Shown: positions 18,663 to 29,119, counted from the stretch's first letter. The stretch is DNA of 64,000 bases from Pseudomonadota bacterium (GCA_018261895.1 JAGTRT010000011.1:55053-119052); one strand, 5' to 3'. The notes: generated by a model from the sequence alone, not told the origin. Numbers and translations: made by a program.

Positions 18663-20122
18663 GCCTTTCCACGGTCAACCGAAAAAACAGCGTAAAACTG
18701 CTGTTTGGCCTGACGGCCGCCCTGCTCGCCTGGCGTTTCTGGCTGCTGCCCAATCTCGGCATCACGCTCTACGTCGATGAAGCGCAATACTGGACCTGGG
18801 CGCAGCATTTCGATTGGGGCTATTTCTCCAAGCCGCCCGGCGTCGCGGCGCTGATCTGGCTGTCCACCGCGCTGTTCGGCGACGGGCTGGTCGGCGTCAA
18901 GGCGCTGTCCATGCTCTGTTATCCGCTCGCTGCGGCGGCCTGCTGGGCGATTGCCGGCCGGCTTTACGACGAGCGTGTCGCCTTCTGGTCGGCCGTTGCG
19001 GTCTTGAGCCTGCCGATTTTTTCCTGGCTTGGCTTGTTCGTTTCGACCGATGCGCTGCTCACGCTGTTCTGGGCCTTGGCGTTGTGGGCTTTCCTGCGGG
19101 CGTTGGATAGCGATTCGTGGGGCGACTGGCTGCTGCTCGGTCTCGTCTGCGGCCTCGGTTTGCTCTCCAAATACACGATGGCGGCCTGGCTCGGTGCGGC
19201 CTTCCTGTTCCTGCTCGCTTTTGATCGGTCAAGACTGGCGTCGGCCAAACCCTGGCTGGCGGTCGGGCTGGCGCTGTTGATCCTGTCGCCGAACATCGTC
19301 TGGAATTTCACGCACGACTTCCCGACGCTCAAGCACACCGCCGACATCACCCTGAACCGCGCTGCCGGCGGCGGGCTGGCCTCGCTCGGCGAATTCTGGG
19401 CGGCGCAGTGGGTGGCTTTCGGCCCGGTGCTCGGCAGCGTTTTCGTGCTGCTTCTCGTCCGTGTTCGCGAAAGCTGGCGCGACGACCGGACCCGGCTCCT
19501 GCTCTGGTTCGCGTTGCCGCTGTGGATCGTCGTTTCGGCGCAGGCCATGAAGAGCAGCGCCAACGCCAACTGGGCAGCACCGGCTTTTGCGCCGGCCGTC
19601 ATCGCCGCCGTGGCCTGGCTGCTGCAGCGCGAGAAGAAAAAGCTGCTGATCGCCGGGCTGGCGATCAACGTGCTGATCGTCGGGCTGGTCTATCACTGGC
19701 CGCAGGTAATTGCCACGGTCAACCCGGAAAAACAGGCAAAATTGAACCCGTTCAAGCGCGCCATGGGCTGGGATGAACTGGGCCGACAACTGAAGCCGAT
19801 CATTCAGCACCACCCGGACACCGTTCTCGTCGCCGACAACCGCACCCTGCTCGCCCACATGCTCTACGAGCTGCGCGACCTCAAGCCGGCCGCCGCGAGT
19901 TGGAATCCGTCCGGCGTCGCCAGCGACCATTACAAGCTGACGACCGACCTGCGCCCCTACGTTGGCAAGGATGCGCTCCTCATCACCGATACCGCGCCGG
20001 GCGCCGACTTTGCCCCGCGCTTCGCCCGCATCGAAAAACTCGCCACGCTGAAAGCGCCGCTCGACGCGACGACCAGCCGCGACATGGATGTTTACCTGCT
20101 GCATGACTTCAAGGGCTATTGA
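18659..20122 (+). CDS. GT39/ArnT-like integral-membrane glycosyltransferase
   Basis: A 487-residue protein with a GTG start overlapping the previous stop (GTGA). It has about 10 membrane helices. The first periplasmic loop carries the acidic motif YVDEAQYWTWAQHFDWGYFSKPP, where the ArnT/PMT family keeps its catalytic acidic residue, then KALSMLCYPL and STDALLTLFWALALW. A soluble C-terminal periplasmic part follows. It should use the lipid-linked sugar made by the upstream GT2 enzyme. The target (lipid A, glycan or protein) is unknown. The N-terminus (SLSTVNRKNSVKLLF) and an internal segment (IATVNPEKQAKLNPF) both come from dispersed repeat copies. Confidence 0.87.
   Translation: MSLSTVNRKNSVKLLFGLTAALLAWRFWLLPNLGITLYVDEAQYWTWAQHFDWGYFSKPPGVAALIWLSTALFGDGLVGVKALSMLCYPLAAAACWAIAGRLYDERVAFWSAVAVLSLPIFSWLGLFVSTDALLTLFWALALWAFLRALDSDSWGDWLLLGLVCGLGLLSKYTMAAWLGAAFLFLLAFDRSRLASAKPWLAVGLALLILSPNIVWNFTHDFPTLKHTADITLNRAAGGGLASLGEFWAAQWVAFGPVLGSVFVLLLVRVRESWRDDRTRLLLWFALPLWIVVSAQAMKSSANANWAAPAFAPAVIAAVAWLLQREKKKLLIAGLAINVLIVGLVYHWPQVIATVNPEKQAKLNPFKRAMGWDELGRQLKPIIQHHPDTVLVADNRTLLAHMLYELRDLKPAAASWNPSGVASDHYKLTTDLRPYVGKDALLITDTAPGADFAPRFARIEKLATLKAPLDATTSRDMDVYLLHDFKGY
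18666..18698 (+). repeat. dispersed two-palindrome repeat, copy f
   Basis: TTTCCACGGTCAACCG followed by AAAAAACAGCGTAAAAC. It encodes residues 3-13 of the GT39-like protein. Confidence 0.75.
19713..19747 (+). repeat. dispersed two-palindrome repeat, copy g
   Basis: CCACGGTCAACCCGG followed by AAAAACAGGCAAAATTGAAC. In frame at the membrane/periplasm boundary of the GT39-like protein. Confidence 0.75.
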
Positions 20123-20792
20123 GCTTCGCGTCGCCGGCGTCGTGTTTGCGCTGCTGGCGGTGCTCTTCGTCGCCTTTCCGGAGATCGACCTGGCCGCGAG
20201 CCGGGTTTTCTACCATGACGGCAAATGGGCGTTTTCCGGCGGCAACTGGCCGCTGTTCGAACTGATCTACCGCGGCACGCCGCGCCTCGGACAGGCGCTG
20301 CTCGTCATCCTCGCCGGCGGCTTGTTGCTCGGCTGCATAAAGCACCTGCGATGGCTGCATACGCGGCGGGTGACCTTCGGTTTCCTGCTCGCTGCCGCGC
20401 TGCTGGGGCCTGTGCTGCTCGTCGACGCGACGCTCAAGGACGGCTGGCAGCGGGCGCGACCGGCGACGGTGGCTGAATTCAGCGGCCCCTTGAAATTCAC
20501 CCCGGCGTTCGTGCCGACTGACCAGTGCCCGAAGAATTGCTCCTTCGTCAGCGGTCATGTCGCCACTGCCGCCTTCGTCATGGCCTTCGGCTGGCTGGGC
20601 GCGCCGGCCGTACGCCGACGCTGGCTGCTGGTCAGCCTGGCCACCGGCACGCTGCTCGCCGTGGTGCGCATGACCGCCGGCGGGCATTTCCTGTCCGACA
20701 CGATCTTCGCGTGGTTCGCGACCTATTTCAGCCTGTGGCTGACGGAATGGGTGTTCCGGCGGCTGAAATGGCTGCCGCCGACGGCGGACTGA
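20103..20792 (+). CDS. PAP2-family lipid phosphatase
   Basis: About 229 residues, overlapping the end of the GT39-like gene. The first in-frame ATG is 20088 and 20103 (MTSRAIELRVAG) fits the family start better. Phosphatase motifs: KDGWQRARP (K-x6-RP), SFVSGHVATAAF (xSGH) and RMTAGGHFLSDTI (R-x5-GHxxxD), within about six membrane helices. Members dephosphorylate undecaprenyl pyrophosphate or lipid A. Its operon position suggests recycling of the polyprenyl carrier or trimming of the modified lipid in the same pathway. A dispersed repeat and then a terminator follow the stop. Confidence 0.88.
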   Translation: MTSRAIELRVAGVVFALLAVLFVAFPEIDLAASRVFYHDGKWAFSGGNWPLFELIYRGTPRLGQALLVILAGGLLLGCIKHLRWLHTRRVTFGFLLAAALLGPVLLVDATLKDGWQRARPATVAEFSGPLKFTPAFVPTDQCPKNCSFVSGHVATAAFVMAFGWLGAPAVRRRWLLVSLATGTLLAVVRMTAGGHFLSDTIFAWFATYFSLWLTEWVFRRLKWLPPTAD

Positions 20793-20798
20793 GCGATC

Positions 20799-20853
20799 TC
20801 ACGGTCAACCGGGCTTGCTACGGTCTACCGTAAAAAACGCCCAAAATTGAAAT
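20799..20853 (+). repeat. dispersed repeat, compound copy h
   Basis: A full core TCACGGTCAACCGGG, then CTTGCTA, then a second mutated core ACGGTCTACCGT joined to the AT arm AAAAAACGCCCAAAATTG. It looks like one and a half units in tandem and runs into the terminator stem. With the terminator, operators and promoter that follow, it fills the 301-bp gene-free stretch 20793-21093. Confidence 0.75.
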
Positions 20854-20881
20854 CCGCCGAATCCGGCGGATTTTGTTTTTT
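20849..20881 (+). terminator. rho-independent terminator after the PAP2 gene
   Basis: AATCCGCC-GAAT-CCGGCGGATT followed by TTGTTTTTTT. The 5' A-tract is shared with repeat copy h. Confidence 0.88.
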
Positions 20882-20907
20882 TGGGTCGCGCGCCATCGAT
20901 CCATGCT

Positions 20908-20951
20908 TCGGAAATCCGAGCAGCCGCCTGGCCAAAACATCGGGAATCCGG
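20908..20951 (+). promoter_or_regulatory. paired AauR-type operators upstream of aspA
   Basis: TCGG-AAAT-CCGA (20908-20919, perfect) and TCGG-GAAT-CCGG (20940-20951, one mismatch), starts 32 bp apart, with GGCCAAAA between them. They lie about 65-107 bp upstream of the sigma-54 element, as expected for enhancer sites of an NtrC-type regulator. Confidence 0.75.
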
Positions 20952-21014
20952 CGCTTTCGCCAAACCTACCCGGAAAAACCATTAAAAATCAGTACCCGGC
21001 AAATCGATTGCCAC

Positions 21015-21030
21015 TGGCATGACACGTGCA
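21015..21030 (+). promoter_or_regulatory. sigma-54 promoter of aspA
   Basis: TGGCATG-ACAC-GTGCA matches TGGCACG-N4-TTGCA with invariant GG and GC ten bases apart. The aspA ATG is 64 bp downstream. Confidence 0.78.
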
Positions 21031-21093
21031 GAGATAAGCGCAATGGACGGCACCCCCGCCGGACCAATTACAACACTGCACCGGAGAGACAAC

Positions 21094-22518
<1,425 letters not shown>

Positions 22519-22547
22519 GGAGGTGTTCGCGATCTGATACGTCTGAA

Positions 22548-22646
22548 AAACCCCTCCCGGCCTCCCCTTATCAGGGGAGGAGCAAACCAAGTCGCGCGGG
22601 ATCAGGCTCCCTCCCCTGACAAGGGGAGGGCTGGGGAGGGGTTTGA
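22548..22646. repeat. MITE-like intergenic repeat with inverted ends, copy 1
   Basis: About 99 bp beginning AAACCCCTCCCGGCCTCCCC and ending with GGCTGGGGAGGGGTTTGA, so the termini are inverted repeats. Internal palindromes are CTCCCC-TTATCA-GGGGAG and CTCCCCTGACAAGGGGAG. It lies between aspA and the symporter gene. A second copy is at 24921. Confidence 0.8.
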
Positions 22647-22717
22647 ATGACCAACAAAAGATCGCAAACGACTTCCCAAAACGCCCTCCATTCAATGCAC
22701 ACAACAAGGAAACCATC

Positions 22718-24022
22718 ATGAAAATGAACCGGTTGACCACCCTGATCATGATCGCCATGGTGCTCGGCGTCATTGTCGGCTACGCCTGCAACACCATGGC
22801 CGGCGGCCCCGCCGCCGCCAAGGAAATCGCCGGCTACTTCGGCATCCTGACCGACATCTTCCTGCGCCTGATCAAGATGATCATCGCCCCGCTCGTCTTC
22901 GCTACCCTGGTCGTCGGCCTGGCCGGCATGGGCGATTCGAAGACGGTCGGCCGGATCGGCGCCAAGGCGCTCGGCTGGTTCGTCGCCGCCTCGCTGTGCT
23001 CGCTGGGGCTCGGCCTGATCTTCGCCAACCTGCTGCAACCCGGCGCCAGTCTGGGCGTGCCGCTACCCGAAGTCGGCGCCGCCGTCGGCCTGAAAACCAG
23101 TGCGCTGAACCTCAAGGACTTCATCACCCACGTCTTCCCGAAGAATTTCTTCGAGGCGATGGCGGCCAATGAAATCCTGCAGATCCTCGTCTTCGCCGTC
23201 TTCTTCGGCCTGGCGCTCGGCCACCTGCACAACCAGGCAGCGCGCAGCCTGGTGAGCACGATGGACGAAGTCGTGCACGTCATGCTCAAGGTTACCGACT
23301 ACGTCATGCGCTTCGCCCCGATTGGCGTTTTCGGCGCCGTCGCCGGCATCATCACGACCCAGGGCCTGGGCATGCTGGTCGTCTTCGGCAAGCTGCTGGC
23401 GAGCTTCTACATTGCCCTGGCCGTGCTCTGGCTGGTGCTCATCGCGGCCGGCTACTTCGTGCTCGGCAAGGAAGTCTTCCGCCTGCTCAAGCTGGTGCGC
23501 AGCCCGATGCTGCTCGGTTTCTCGACGGCCAGCAGCGAATCGGCCTACCCCAAGCTCATGGAGCAGCTGGAGAAATTCGGCGTCAAGGACCGCATCACCG
23601 GCTTCGTGCTGCCGCTCGGCTACTCGTTCAACCTCGACGGCTCGATGCTCTACTGCGCCTTTGCCGCGCTGTTCATCGGCCAGGCCTACGGCATCGATCT
23701 GAGTCTGGGCACGCAAATCACCATGCTGCTCGTCCTCATGATCTCGAGCAAGGGCGTTGCCGGCGTGCCGCGCTCCTCGCTGGTCGTCGTTGCCGCCGTG
23801 CTGCCGATGTTCGGGCTGCCCGAGGCCGGCCTGCTGCTGATTCTCGGCATCGACCACTTCCTCGACATGGGCCGCACGGCAACCAACGTGCTCGGCAACG
23901 CCATTGCCACCGCCGTCGTCGCCAAGTGGGAACAGGCCATCGATCCGGTGGACGAGTCCCTTGCCGACGTCGATGACGCGCTGCCGGTAGCCGGCGAGGA
24001 CGCCGTGCCAGTCACCGCCTAA
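22718..24022 (+). CDS. dicarboxylate/amino acid:cation symporter (DAACS family)
   Basis: A 434-residue membrane carrier with about eight helices and two re-entrant loops. Family motifs: RLIKMIIAPLVFATLVVGLAG, LGFSTASSESAYPKLM (serine-rich loop HP1), LPLGYSFNLDGSMLY, SSKGVAGVPRSSLVVVAA (HP2) and DMGRTATNVLGNAIATAVVAKWE. Members of the GltP/DctA group carry glutamate, aspartate or C4-dicarboxylates. Context behind aspartase suggests aspartate or fumarate/succinate. I chose ATG 22718, preceded by AAGGA, over 22643, which lies inside the intergenic repeat. Confidence 0.92.
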   Translation: MKMNRLTTLIMIAMVLGVIVGYACNTMAGGPAAAKEIAGYFGILTDIFLRLIKMIIAPLVFATLVVGLAGMGDSKTVGRIGAKALGWFVAASLCSLGLGLIFANLLQPGASLGVPLPEVGAAVGLKTSALNLKDFITHVFPKNFFEAMAANEILQILVFAVFFGLALGHLHNQAARSLVSTMDEVVHVMLKVTDYVMRFAPIGVFGAVAGIITTQGLGMLVVFGKLLASFYIALAVLWLVLIAAGYFVLGKEVFRLLKLVRSPMLLGFSTASSESAYPKLMEQLEKFGVKDRITGFVLPLGYSFNLDGSMLYCAFAALFIGQAYGIDLSLGTQITMLLVLMISSKGVAGVPRSSLVVVAAVLPMFGLPEAGLLLILGIDHFLDMGRTATNVLGNAIATAVVAKWEQAIDPVDESLADVDDALPVAGEDAVPVTA

Positions 24023-24069
24023 CCATCCCTCCTCAGGGGTTCGGCCGCCCCCGCGCCGAACCCGCTTGC

Positions 24070-24102
24070 TTGACCCGGTGCCCCGCACCGGGTCTTTTTT
24101 TG
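24070..24102 (+). terminator. rho-independent terminator after the symporter gene
   Basis: GACCCGGTGC-CCC-GCACCGGGTC followed by seven T residues, 50 bp past the stop. It ends 9 bp before the next ATG. Confidence 0.9.
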
Positions 24103-24110
24103 AGTACGCC

Positions 24111-24866
24111 ATGACTATCGACTGGTTCATTCTCGCCCCCGCTGCCTTCTTCGCCGGCATGGTCGACGCTGTGGTCGGCGGCGGCGGTCTGATCCAGATT
24201 CCGGTGCTGCTCTCCGCCTTTCCGCAGACCGGCATCCCGACGCTGTTCGGCACCAACAAGGTGTCGAGCATCGCCGGCACCGGCGCCTCGCTGTGGCGTT
24301 ACGCCCGCACCGTGCGCATTCCCTGGCGCCTGGTGCTGCCCGCCACGGCCGCCGCGCTGCTCGGTGCCTGGCTGGGCGCCGCCGTGGTCGCCTGGATTCC
24401 GCGCGATGCCATGCGGCCGCTGGTCGTCGTCATGATGCTGGCCGTCGCCATCTACACCTTCCTGCGCAAGAACCTGGGGCAGGAGGAAACGCATGAACCA
24501 CGCCCCGGTGACATCTGGCGCGGCGCCCTGTTCGGGCTGGTCATCGGCTTCTACGATGGCTTCTTCGGGCCGGGCACCGGCAGCTTCCTGATCTTCGGCT
24601 TCGTTCGCCTGTTCGGCATGGACTTCATCCGCGCGTCGGCCAGCGCCAAGGTCGTCAATTTCGCCACCAATGTCTCGGCCATCGGCTTCTTCGCCAGCCA
24701 CGGCCCCATCCTGTGGGCGGTCGGCCTGACCATGGCGGCCTGCAATCTGGCTGGCGCCTACGTCGGCACCCACCTCGCGCTGAAGCACGGCGCCGGCTTC
24801 ATCCGCAAGGCTTTCCTTTGCGTTGTCAGCGTGCTGATCGTCAAGCAGTTGATTGAAATCTTCTGA
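24111..24866 (+). CDS. TSUP (TauE/SafE) family membrane transporter
   Basis: A 251-residue protein with about seven helices and the duplicated TSUP layout: AFFAGMVDAVVGGGGLIQIPVLL in the first half and LVIGFYDGFFGPGTGSFLIFGFV in the second. Family members export or import organosulfonates, sulfite or other organic anions. The substrate cannot be inferred. The ATG at 24111 follows the terminator closely, so expression likely comes from read-through or a weak promoter. No regulatory site is recognised. Confidence 0.85.
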   Translation: MTIDWFILAPAAFFAGMVDAVVGGGGLIQIPVLLSAFPQTGIPTLFGTNKVSSIAGTGASLWRYARTVRIPWRLVLPATAAALLGAWLGAAVVAWIPRDAMRPLVVVMMLAVAIYTFLRKNLGQEETHEPRPGDIWRGALFGLVIGFYDGFFGPGTGSFLIFGFVRLFGMDFIRASASAKVVNFATNVSAIGFFASHGPILWAVGLTMAACNLAGAYVGTHLALKHGAGFIRKAFLCVVSVLIVKQLIEIF

Positions 24867-24920
24867 GCGTCTTTTCGTGACTTCCGGAAATTCGCGAAGC
24901 CGTTTTGATTGAAAAGACCG

Positions 24921-25030
24921 AAACCCCTCCCGGCCTCCCCTTATCAGGGGAGGGCCGGGGATAAGCAGAGACTTGGCCGCCGATTTTTGGCGGCTTAGTC
25001 GGCTGCTTAGTAGTTTCATCAGGGGTTTGA
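24921..25030. repeat. MITE-like intergenic repeat, diverged copy 2
   Basis: The first 32 bases (AAACCCCTCCCGGCCTCCCC, then TTATCAGGGGAG) are identical to copy 1, and it ends in AGGGGTTTGA. The middle differs and includes the hairpin TTGGCCGCCGATTTTTGGCGG. It occupies much of the 402-bp gene-free stretch 24867-25268; the rest holds the ansB operators and promoter. Confidence 0.7.
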
Positions 25031-25079
25031 GGGAATCACAAAAGATTGTGACGCGTCTCCAAGACTGCAGCGTCGCGCA

Positions 25080-25123
25080 TCGAAAAACCGATGGCCACTA
25101 CCGACCAAGCCTCGACATTCCGT
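25080..25123 (+). promoter_or_regulatory. paired AauR-type operators upstream of ansB
   Basis: TCGA-AAAA-CCGA (25080-25091) and TCGA-CATT-CCGT (25112-25123), each one or two bases from TCGGnnnnCCGA. Start-to-start distance is 32 bp, as at aspA. They sit 76-119 bp upstream of a sigma-54 element. Confidence 0.6.
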
Positions 25124-25198
25124 CAAAAACACCGGTCGCCACAAAACCATTTCCATGTAAATCAATCACATAGAAACACGTACCATCCCCCGAATATC

Positions 25199-25214
25199 TG
25201 GCATGGCCCGTGCT
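25199..25214 (+). promoter_or_regulatory. sigma-54 promoter of ansB
   Basis: TGGCATG-GCCC-GTGCT keeps GG and GC ten bases apart and closely resembles the aspA element. The ATG is 55 bp downstream. Confidence 0.75.
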
Positions 25215-25220
25215 GATTAA

Positions 25221-26330
<1,110 letters not shown>

Positions 26331-26352
26331 GCCAGCGCAGTTTGACTAGCTA

Positions 26353-26384
26353 AGCCGACGGCGGGCCTTGTAGTCCGCCCGGCT
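26353..26384 (+). promoter_or_regulatory. stable mRNA hairpin between ansB and porin
   Basis: AGCCG-AC-GGCGG pairs with CCGCC-CGGCT (ten pairs with a 2-base bulge). No T-tract follows, so it is more likely a processing or stabilising hairpin than a terminator. No separate porin promoter is evident. Confidence 0.45.
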
Positions 26385-26466
26385 CCCCCCCGTTTCAGAC
26401 AAGACACCAATGCCGCATCGCAGATGCCGGCAGGGACCCACTTTTTCTCGAATCAAGGATCGCACC

Positions 26467-27642
26467 ATGAAAAAACTCGTACTCGCCATGACTGCCGCCG
26501 GCCTCTGCTCGGCCTTCGCGCCCGCCCAGGCCGGTGAACTGGACGACATGAAGGCTGCCATGCAAAAAATGCAGGAGCGCATCGCCCAGCTTGAAGCCCA
26601 GGCCAAGGAAGCGCCGCGCGCCGCACCGGACAGCAAGGCACCGGTCCTCTCCAACTCGTCGCTGGGCGCCAATGCCAGCGTTACCGTTTACGGCAAGCTC
26701 GACATGTTTACCGAATACAACAGCGGCGGCGGCAAGGGTGACCGCCTGTCGCTCGAATCCGGCGGCCTCAACGGCACCCGCCTCGGCGTCAAGGGTGGCG
26801 CGGACATCACGGAAGGCGTCCGTGGCGTCTTCCAACTGGAAAGCGGCATCTTCCTCAACAAAGGCACGCTGGCCCAGGGCGGCCGCCTGCTCGGCCGCCA
26901 GGCCTACGCCGGCATCGAAGGCAAGTACGGGCGCCTGACCGCCGGCCGCCAGTACTCGCCGGTCTACAACGCCATCATCAATTACGACGCCTACGAGCAG
27001 GGTTACGGCTCGCCGACCACCGACGGCAACGTCAGCACCGGCGCCACCCGCTTCGACAACTCGCTGGTCTATGCCAGCCCGAAATTCAAGGGGCTGAGCG
27101 CCAATGTAATGCTGGCGCTGGGCGGCGAAACCGGCAAGTCTTCGGACGCCATGGCCATCGCCGTCAATTACGAAAACGGCCCCTTCGACATGAGCGTCGC
27201 CTACCAGGACGACGACCACGCGAGCAGCGCGACGGCAAAAACCGAAAACGCTTTCATCGGCGTCGGCTACCAGATCATGAAAACCAAGCTGCTCGCCGGC
27301 TATGGTCATGCCGTCACGACGCCGGACGCCGGCCTCAAGACGACGCGCAACGAGTGGATGGTCGGCAGCCGCACGGCCGTGACCGGTACCGGCAAGCTGC
27401 TGCTCTCCTACGGCGAAGGCAAGACCGAGAACAGCAACCCCGACAACAAGGGCAGCGTCGCCACCCTCGGCTGGGTCGAAAGCATCGGCGCCCAATCCGC
27501 CGTCTACGCCATCTTCTCCGCCCACAAGAACAGCGCCGGTTCGGCCCTGGTCCCGATGGGCACCAGCTCGGCCGGCAACTACACGGTCAATCCGGGCGAT
27601 TCAGCCTACGGGCTGGCGCTGGGGTATCAGTACTGGTTCTAA
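26467..27642 (+). CDS. porin with N-terminal coiled coil
   Basis: A 391-residue protein. The signal peptide (KLVLAMTAAGLCSAFAPAQA) is followed by a short coiled coil (LDDMKAAMQKMQERIAQLEAQAKE), a linker, then a porin barrel starting SVTVYGKLDMFTEYN and ending GLALGYQYWF with a terminal Phe. The coiled-coil start recalls porins that help trimerise or bind peptidoglycan. It follows ansB by 136 bp and likely belongs to the acidic amino-acid block as outer-membrane entry route. Start at ATG 26467, just before the signal peptide. Confidence 0.9.
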   Translation: MKKLVLAMTAAGLCSAFAPAQAGELDDMKAAMQKMQERIAQLEAQAKEAPRAAPDSKAPVLSNSSLGANASVTVYGKLDMFTEYNSGGGKGDRLSLESGGLNGTRLGVKGGADITEGVRGVFQLESGIFLNKGTLAQGGRLLGRQAYAGIEGKYGRLTAGRQYSPVYNAIINYDAYEQGYGSPTTDGNVSTGATRFDNSLVYASPKFKGLSANVMLALGGETGKSSDAMAIAVNYENGPFDMSVAYQDDDHASSATAKTENAFIGVGYQIMKTKLLAGYGHAVTTPDAGLKTTRNEWMVGSRTAVTGTGKLLLSYGEGKTENSNPDNKGSVATLGWVESIGAQSAVYAIFSAHKNSAGSALVPMGTSSAGNYTVNPGDSAYGLALGYQYWF

Positions 27643-27649
27643 GCGGGGG

Positions 27650-27677
27650 CCCCGGGACGGTCACTACCGTTCCGGGG
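27650..27677 (+). terminator. hairpin after the porin gene (probable terminator)
   Basis: CCCCGGGACGGT-CACT-ACCGTTCCGGGG, a 12-bp stem with one G-T pair, starting 8 bp after the stop. The downstream T content is low (TGTCGTTGGTATTTGG), so termination may be inefficient. Confidence 0.55.
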
Positions 27678-27848
27678 TGTCGTTGGTATTTGGACGCGAA
27701 CCCATTGCGAACTCCAATGGAAATCAGCTTCCTAATAACGCTGGTAGCCAATGTCGTTATTGGATAGCTGACGTTCAATGCGCCAACGTCATCGAACTTT
27801 CTCGCACCTAAAGAGTAGCTCCAGTAGACATTCCAGCTGAGCAAGTAC

Positions 27849-28949
27849 TTACTTGTTCTCGCGCAGAATGCTGAGGTATGACCTGTCGTTGTCCTTGTTC
27901 TTCCATGTTTCGGAAATATGCTCTGTCAGTCCGGGCACATCACTTTCCAAAGTGGACGGCCAGAGACACGGGTTGTAGTCATAAACCCTGAGCATGTGAT
28001 CAATATCGAAAATAGCGGCCGTTCCTTTTGCACGAATTAGGCAAACTGGCTTGTTAAACGCGATACGCATACCCAATTCAAACAGGACATTTGGATTGTG
28101 TTCAGTCAAATCAACGATGACCAAGTCAGCCGCATCAAGATCATTGACGATAGTGGACTGAATAACCTCACTACCTGCTTTTTTTGCTGTTCTTGCATTG
28201 AAGTTGGCTTTCACGGCAGCCGGAGTAATCAAGTGCTTAAGTACTTCGTCGAAGTAACCCTTTGGATAAGCTGACGTCTTCTCGGAAAAAGGCATAGCGA
28301 CAAATGCGACCAGCGTTCCTGCATTGTTCGATTCGCCAAGGATAATTGAACTAACTGCGGCTTTTCCCTCTGTAGCTTTAGTTATTGCGGTAGGCAGATC
28401 TCCCTTTGACTTGAGATAGGAGAGATTTTTTTGGTAAATGTCGTAAAAATCATCCTGATACTGTTCGTTTACGCCAAATTCAGTTTTTAAAGTGTTCTTC
28501 AGGTACTGAATTTCAGGCAAATTCTGGCCCTGATAGTAATCGAACACATTTTTAAACAGTTCGACGCTTTGAAAAGCCGTTCGAATCGCATCGGCCTCTT
28601 CTTGCGGACTCTTCGGATACACAAGTTTTCGGCCCAGCGAAGAAAGCTCCACCTTCTCTGTGTCTCGTGTTCCAAGCGTTAAGTCGTAATCCCTTGATGA
28701 CGCTGTCAGGTAGAAGAAATTGTTGCCCATTCCCATCTTGAGCGCGGAGGCAATGTCTTTTGGTGCCCAAGGGTTCCCTGCGTTGAATTGCTTTATAGCA
28801 TCCGCAATCTTTCGGCTCTCCTCAATCGAGAACTGGGGAAACGTTCGTTTTGGCTTCGCTGGTCGTTGTGATCGAGCTTTTTTCTGCGTTGCGACTGGCG
28901 CAGACTCAGTCACAGATGTCACTTCTATTGCCTGGTTGTTATCGGTCAT
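27849..28949 (-). CDS. AT-rich accessory gene: winged-helix-like N-terminus plus TIR/deoxyribosyltransferase-like C-terminal domain
   Basis: A 366-residue protein, start chosen at MTDNNQAIEV (28949); a longer frame begins nine codons upstream. Residues 25-35 are Lys/Arg-rich. Residues 36-125 look like a winged-helix module (FPQFSIEESRKIADAIKQFN, then LTASSRDYDLTL and SSLGRKLVYP). Residues 211-366 resemble the nucleoside 2-deoxyribosyltransferase/TIR-like Rossmann group: VAFVAMPFSEK, ADLVIVDLTEHNPNVLFELG with Glu291 as candidate catalytic residue, then NKPVCLIRAKG. Such domains bind or cleave nucleotides and occur in antiphage effectors. A signalling role is equally possible. Base composition is much more AT-rich than all neighbours, so it was probably acquired horizontally. 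Confidence 0.78.
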   Translation of the reverse strand: MTDNNQAIEVTSVTESAPVATQKKARSQRPAKPKRTFPQFSIEESRKIADAIKQFNAGNPWAPKDIASALKMGMGNNFFYLTASSRDYDLTLGTRDTEKVELSSLGRKLVYPKSPQEEADAIRTAFQSVELFKNVFDYYQGQNLPEIQYLKNTLKTEFGVNEQYQDDFYDIYQKNLSYLKSKGDLPTAITKATEGKAAVSSIILGESNNAGTLVAFVAMPFSEKTSAYPKGYFDEVLKHLITPAAVKANFNARTAKKAGSEVIQSTIVNDLDAADLVIVDLTEHNPNVLFELGMRIAFNKPVCLIRAKGTAAIFDIDHMLRVYDYNPCLWPSTLESDVPGLTEHISETWKNKDNDRSYLSILRENK

Positions 28950-29119
28950 ACCCACCCCAGAATAAGAAAATTCCAACAGCTAATAGGCGGACAAAAGCGG
29001 TCTACCCAGTAAGCAATATTCGGGAGCGATTATGACATCCAATTCGATTGGCCGTATGCGATCCTGGCAACCCTCCAACAGAACAGGTCTGATTAAATCA
29101 GTTAGAGTGGCCGAACTAC

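Noticed and set aside
21019..21093. Longer N-terminus for aspartase from an ATG at 21019.
   Set aside because: That ATG lies within the sigma-54 promoter (21015-21030), so it cannot be on the mRNA.
22728..22738. CCGGTTGACC near the start of the symporter gene.
   Set aside because: Core-like only over ten bases, no AT arm; it encodes the ordinary MKMNRLTT start.
27587..27844. An 85-codon minus-strand frame just after the accessory gene.
   Set aside because: Its 3' half runs antisense into the porin gene and its hairpin, with no ribosome site or recognisable features. The stretch 27678-27848 seems non-coding, with a weak AATAACG/CGTTATT inverted repeat.
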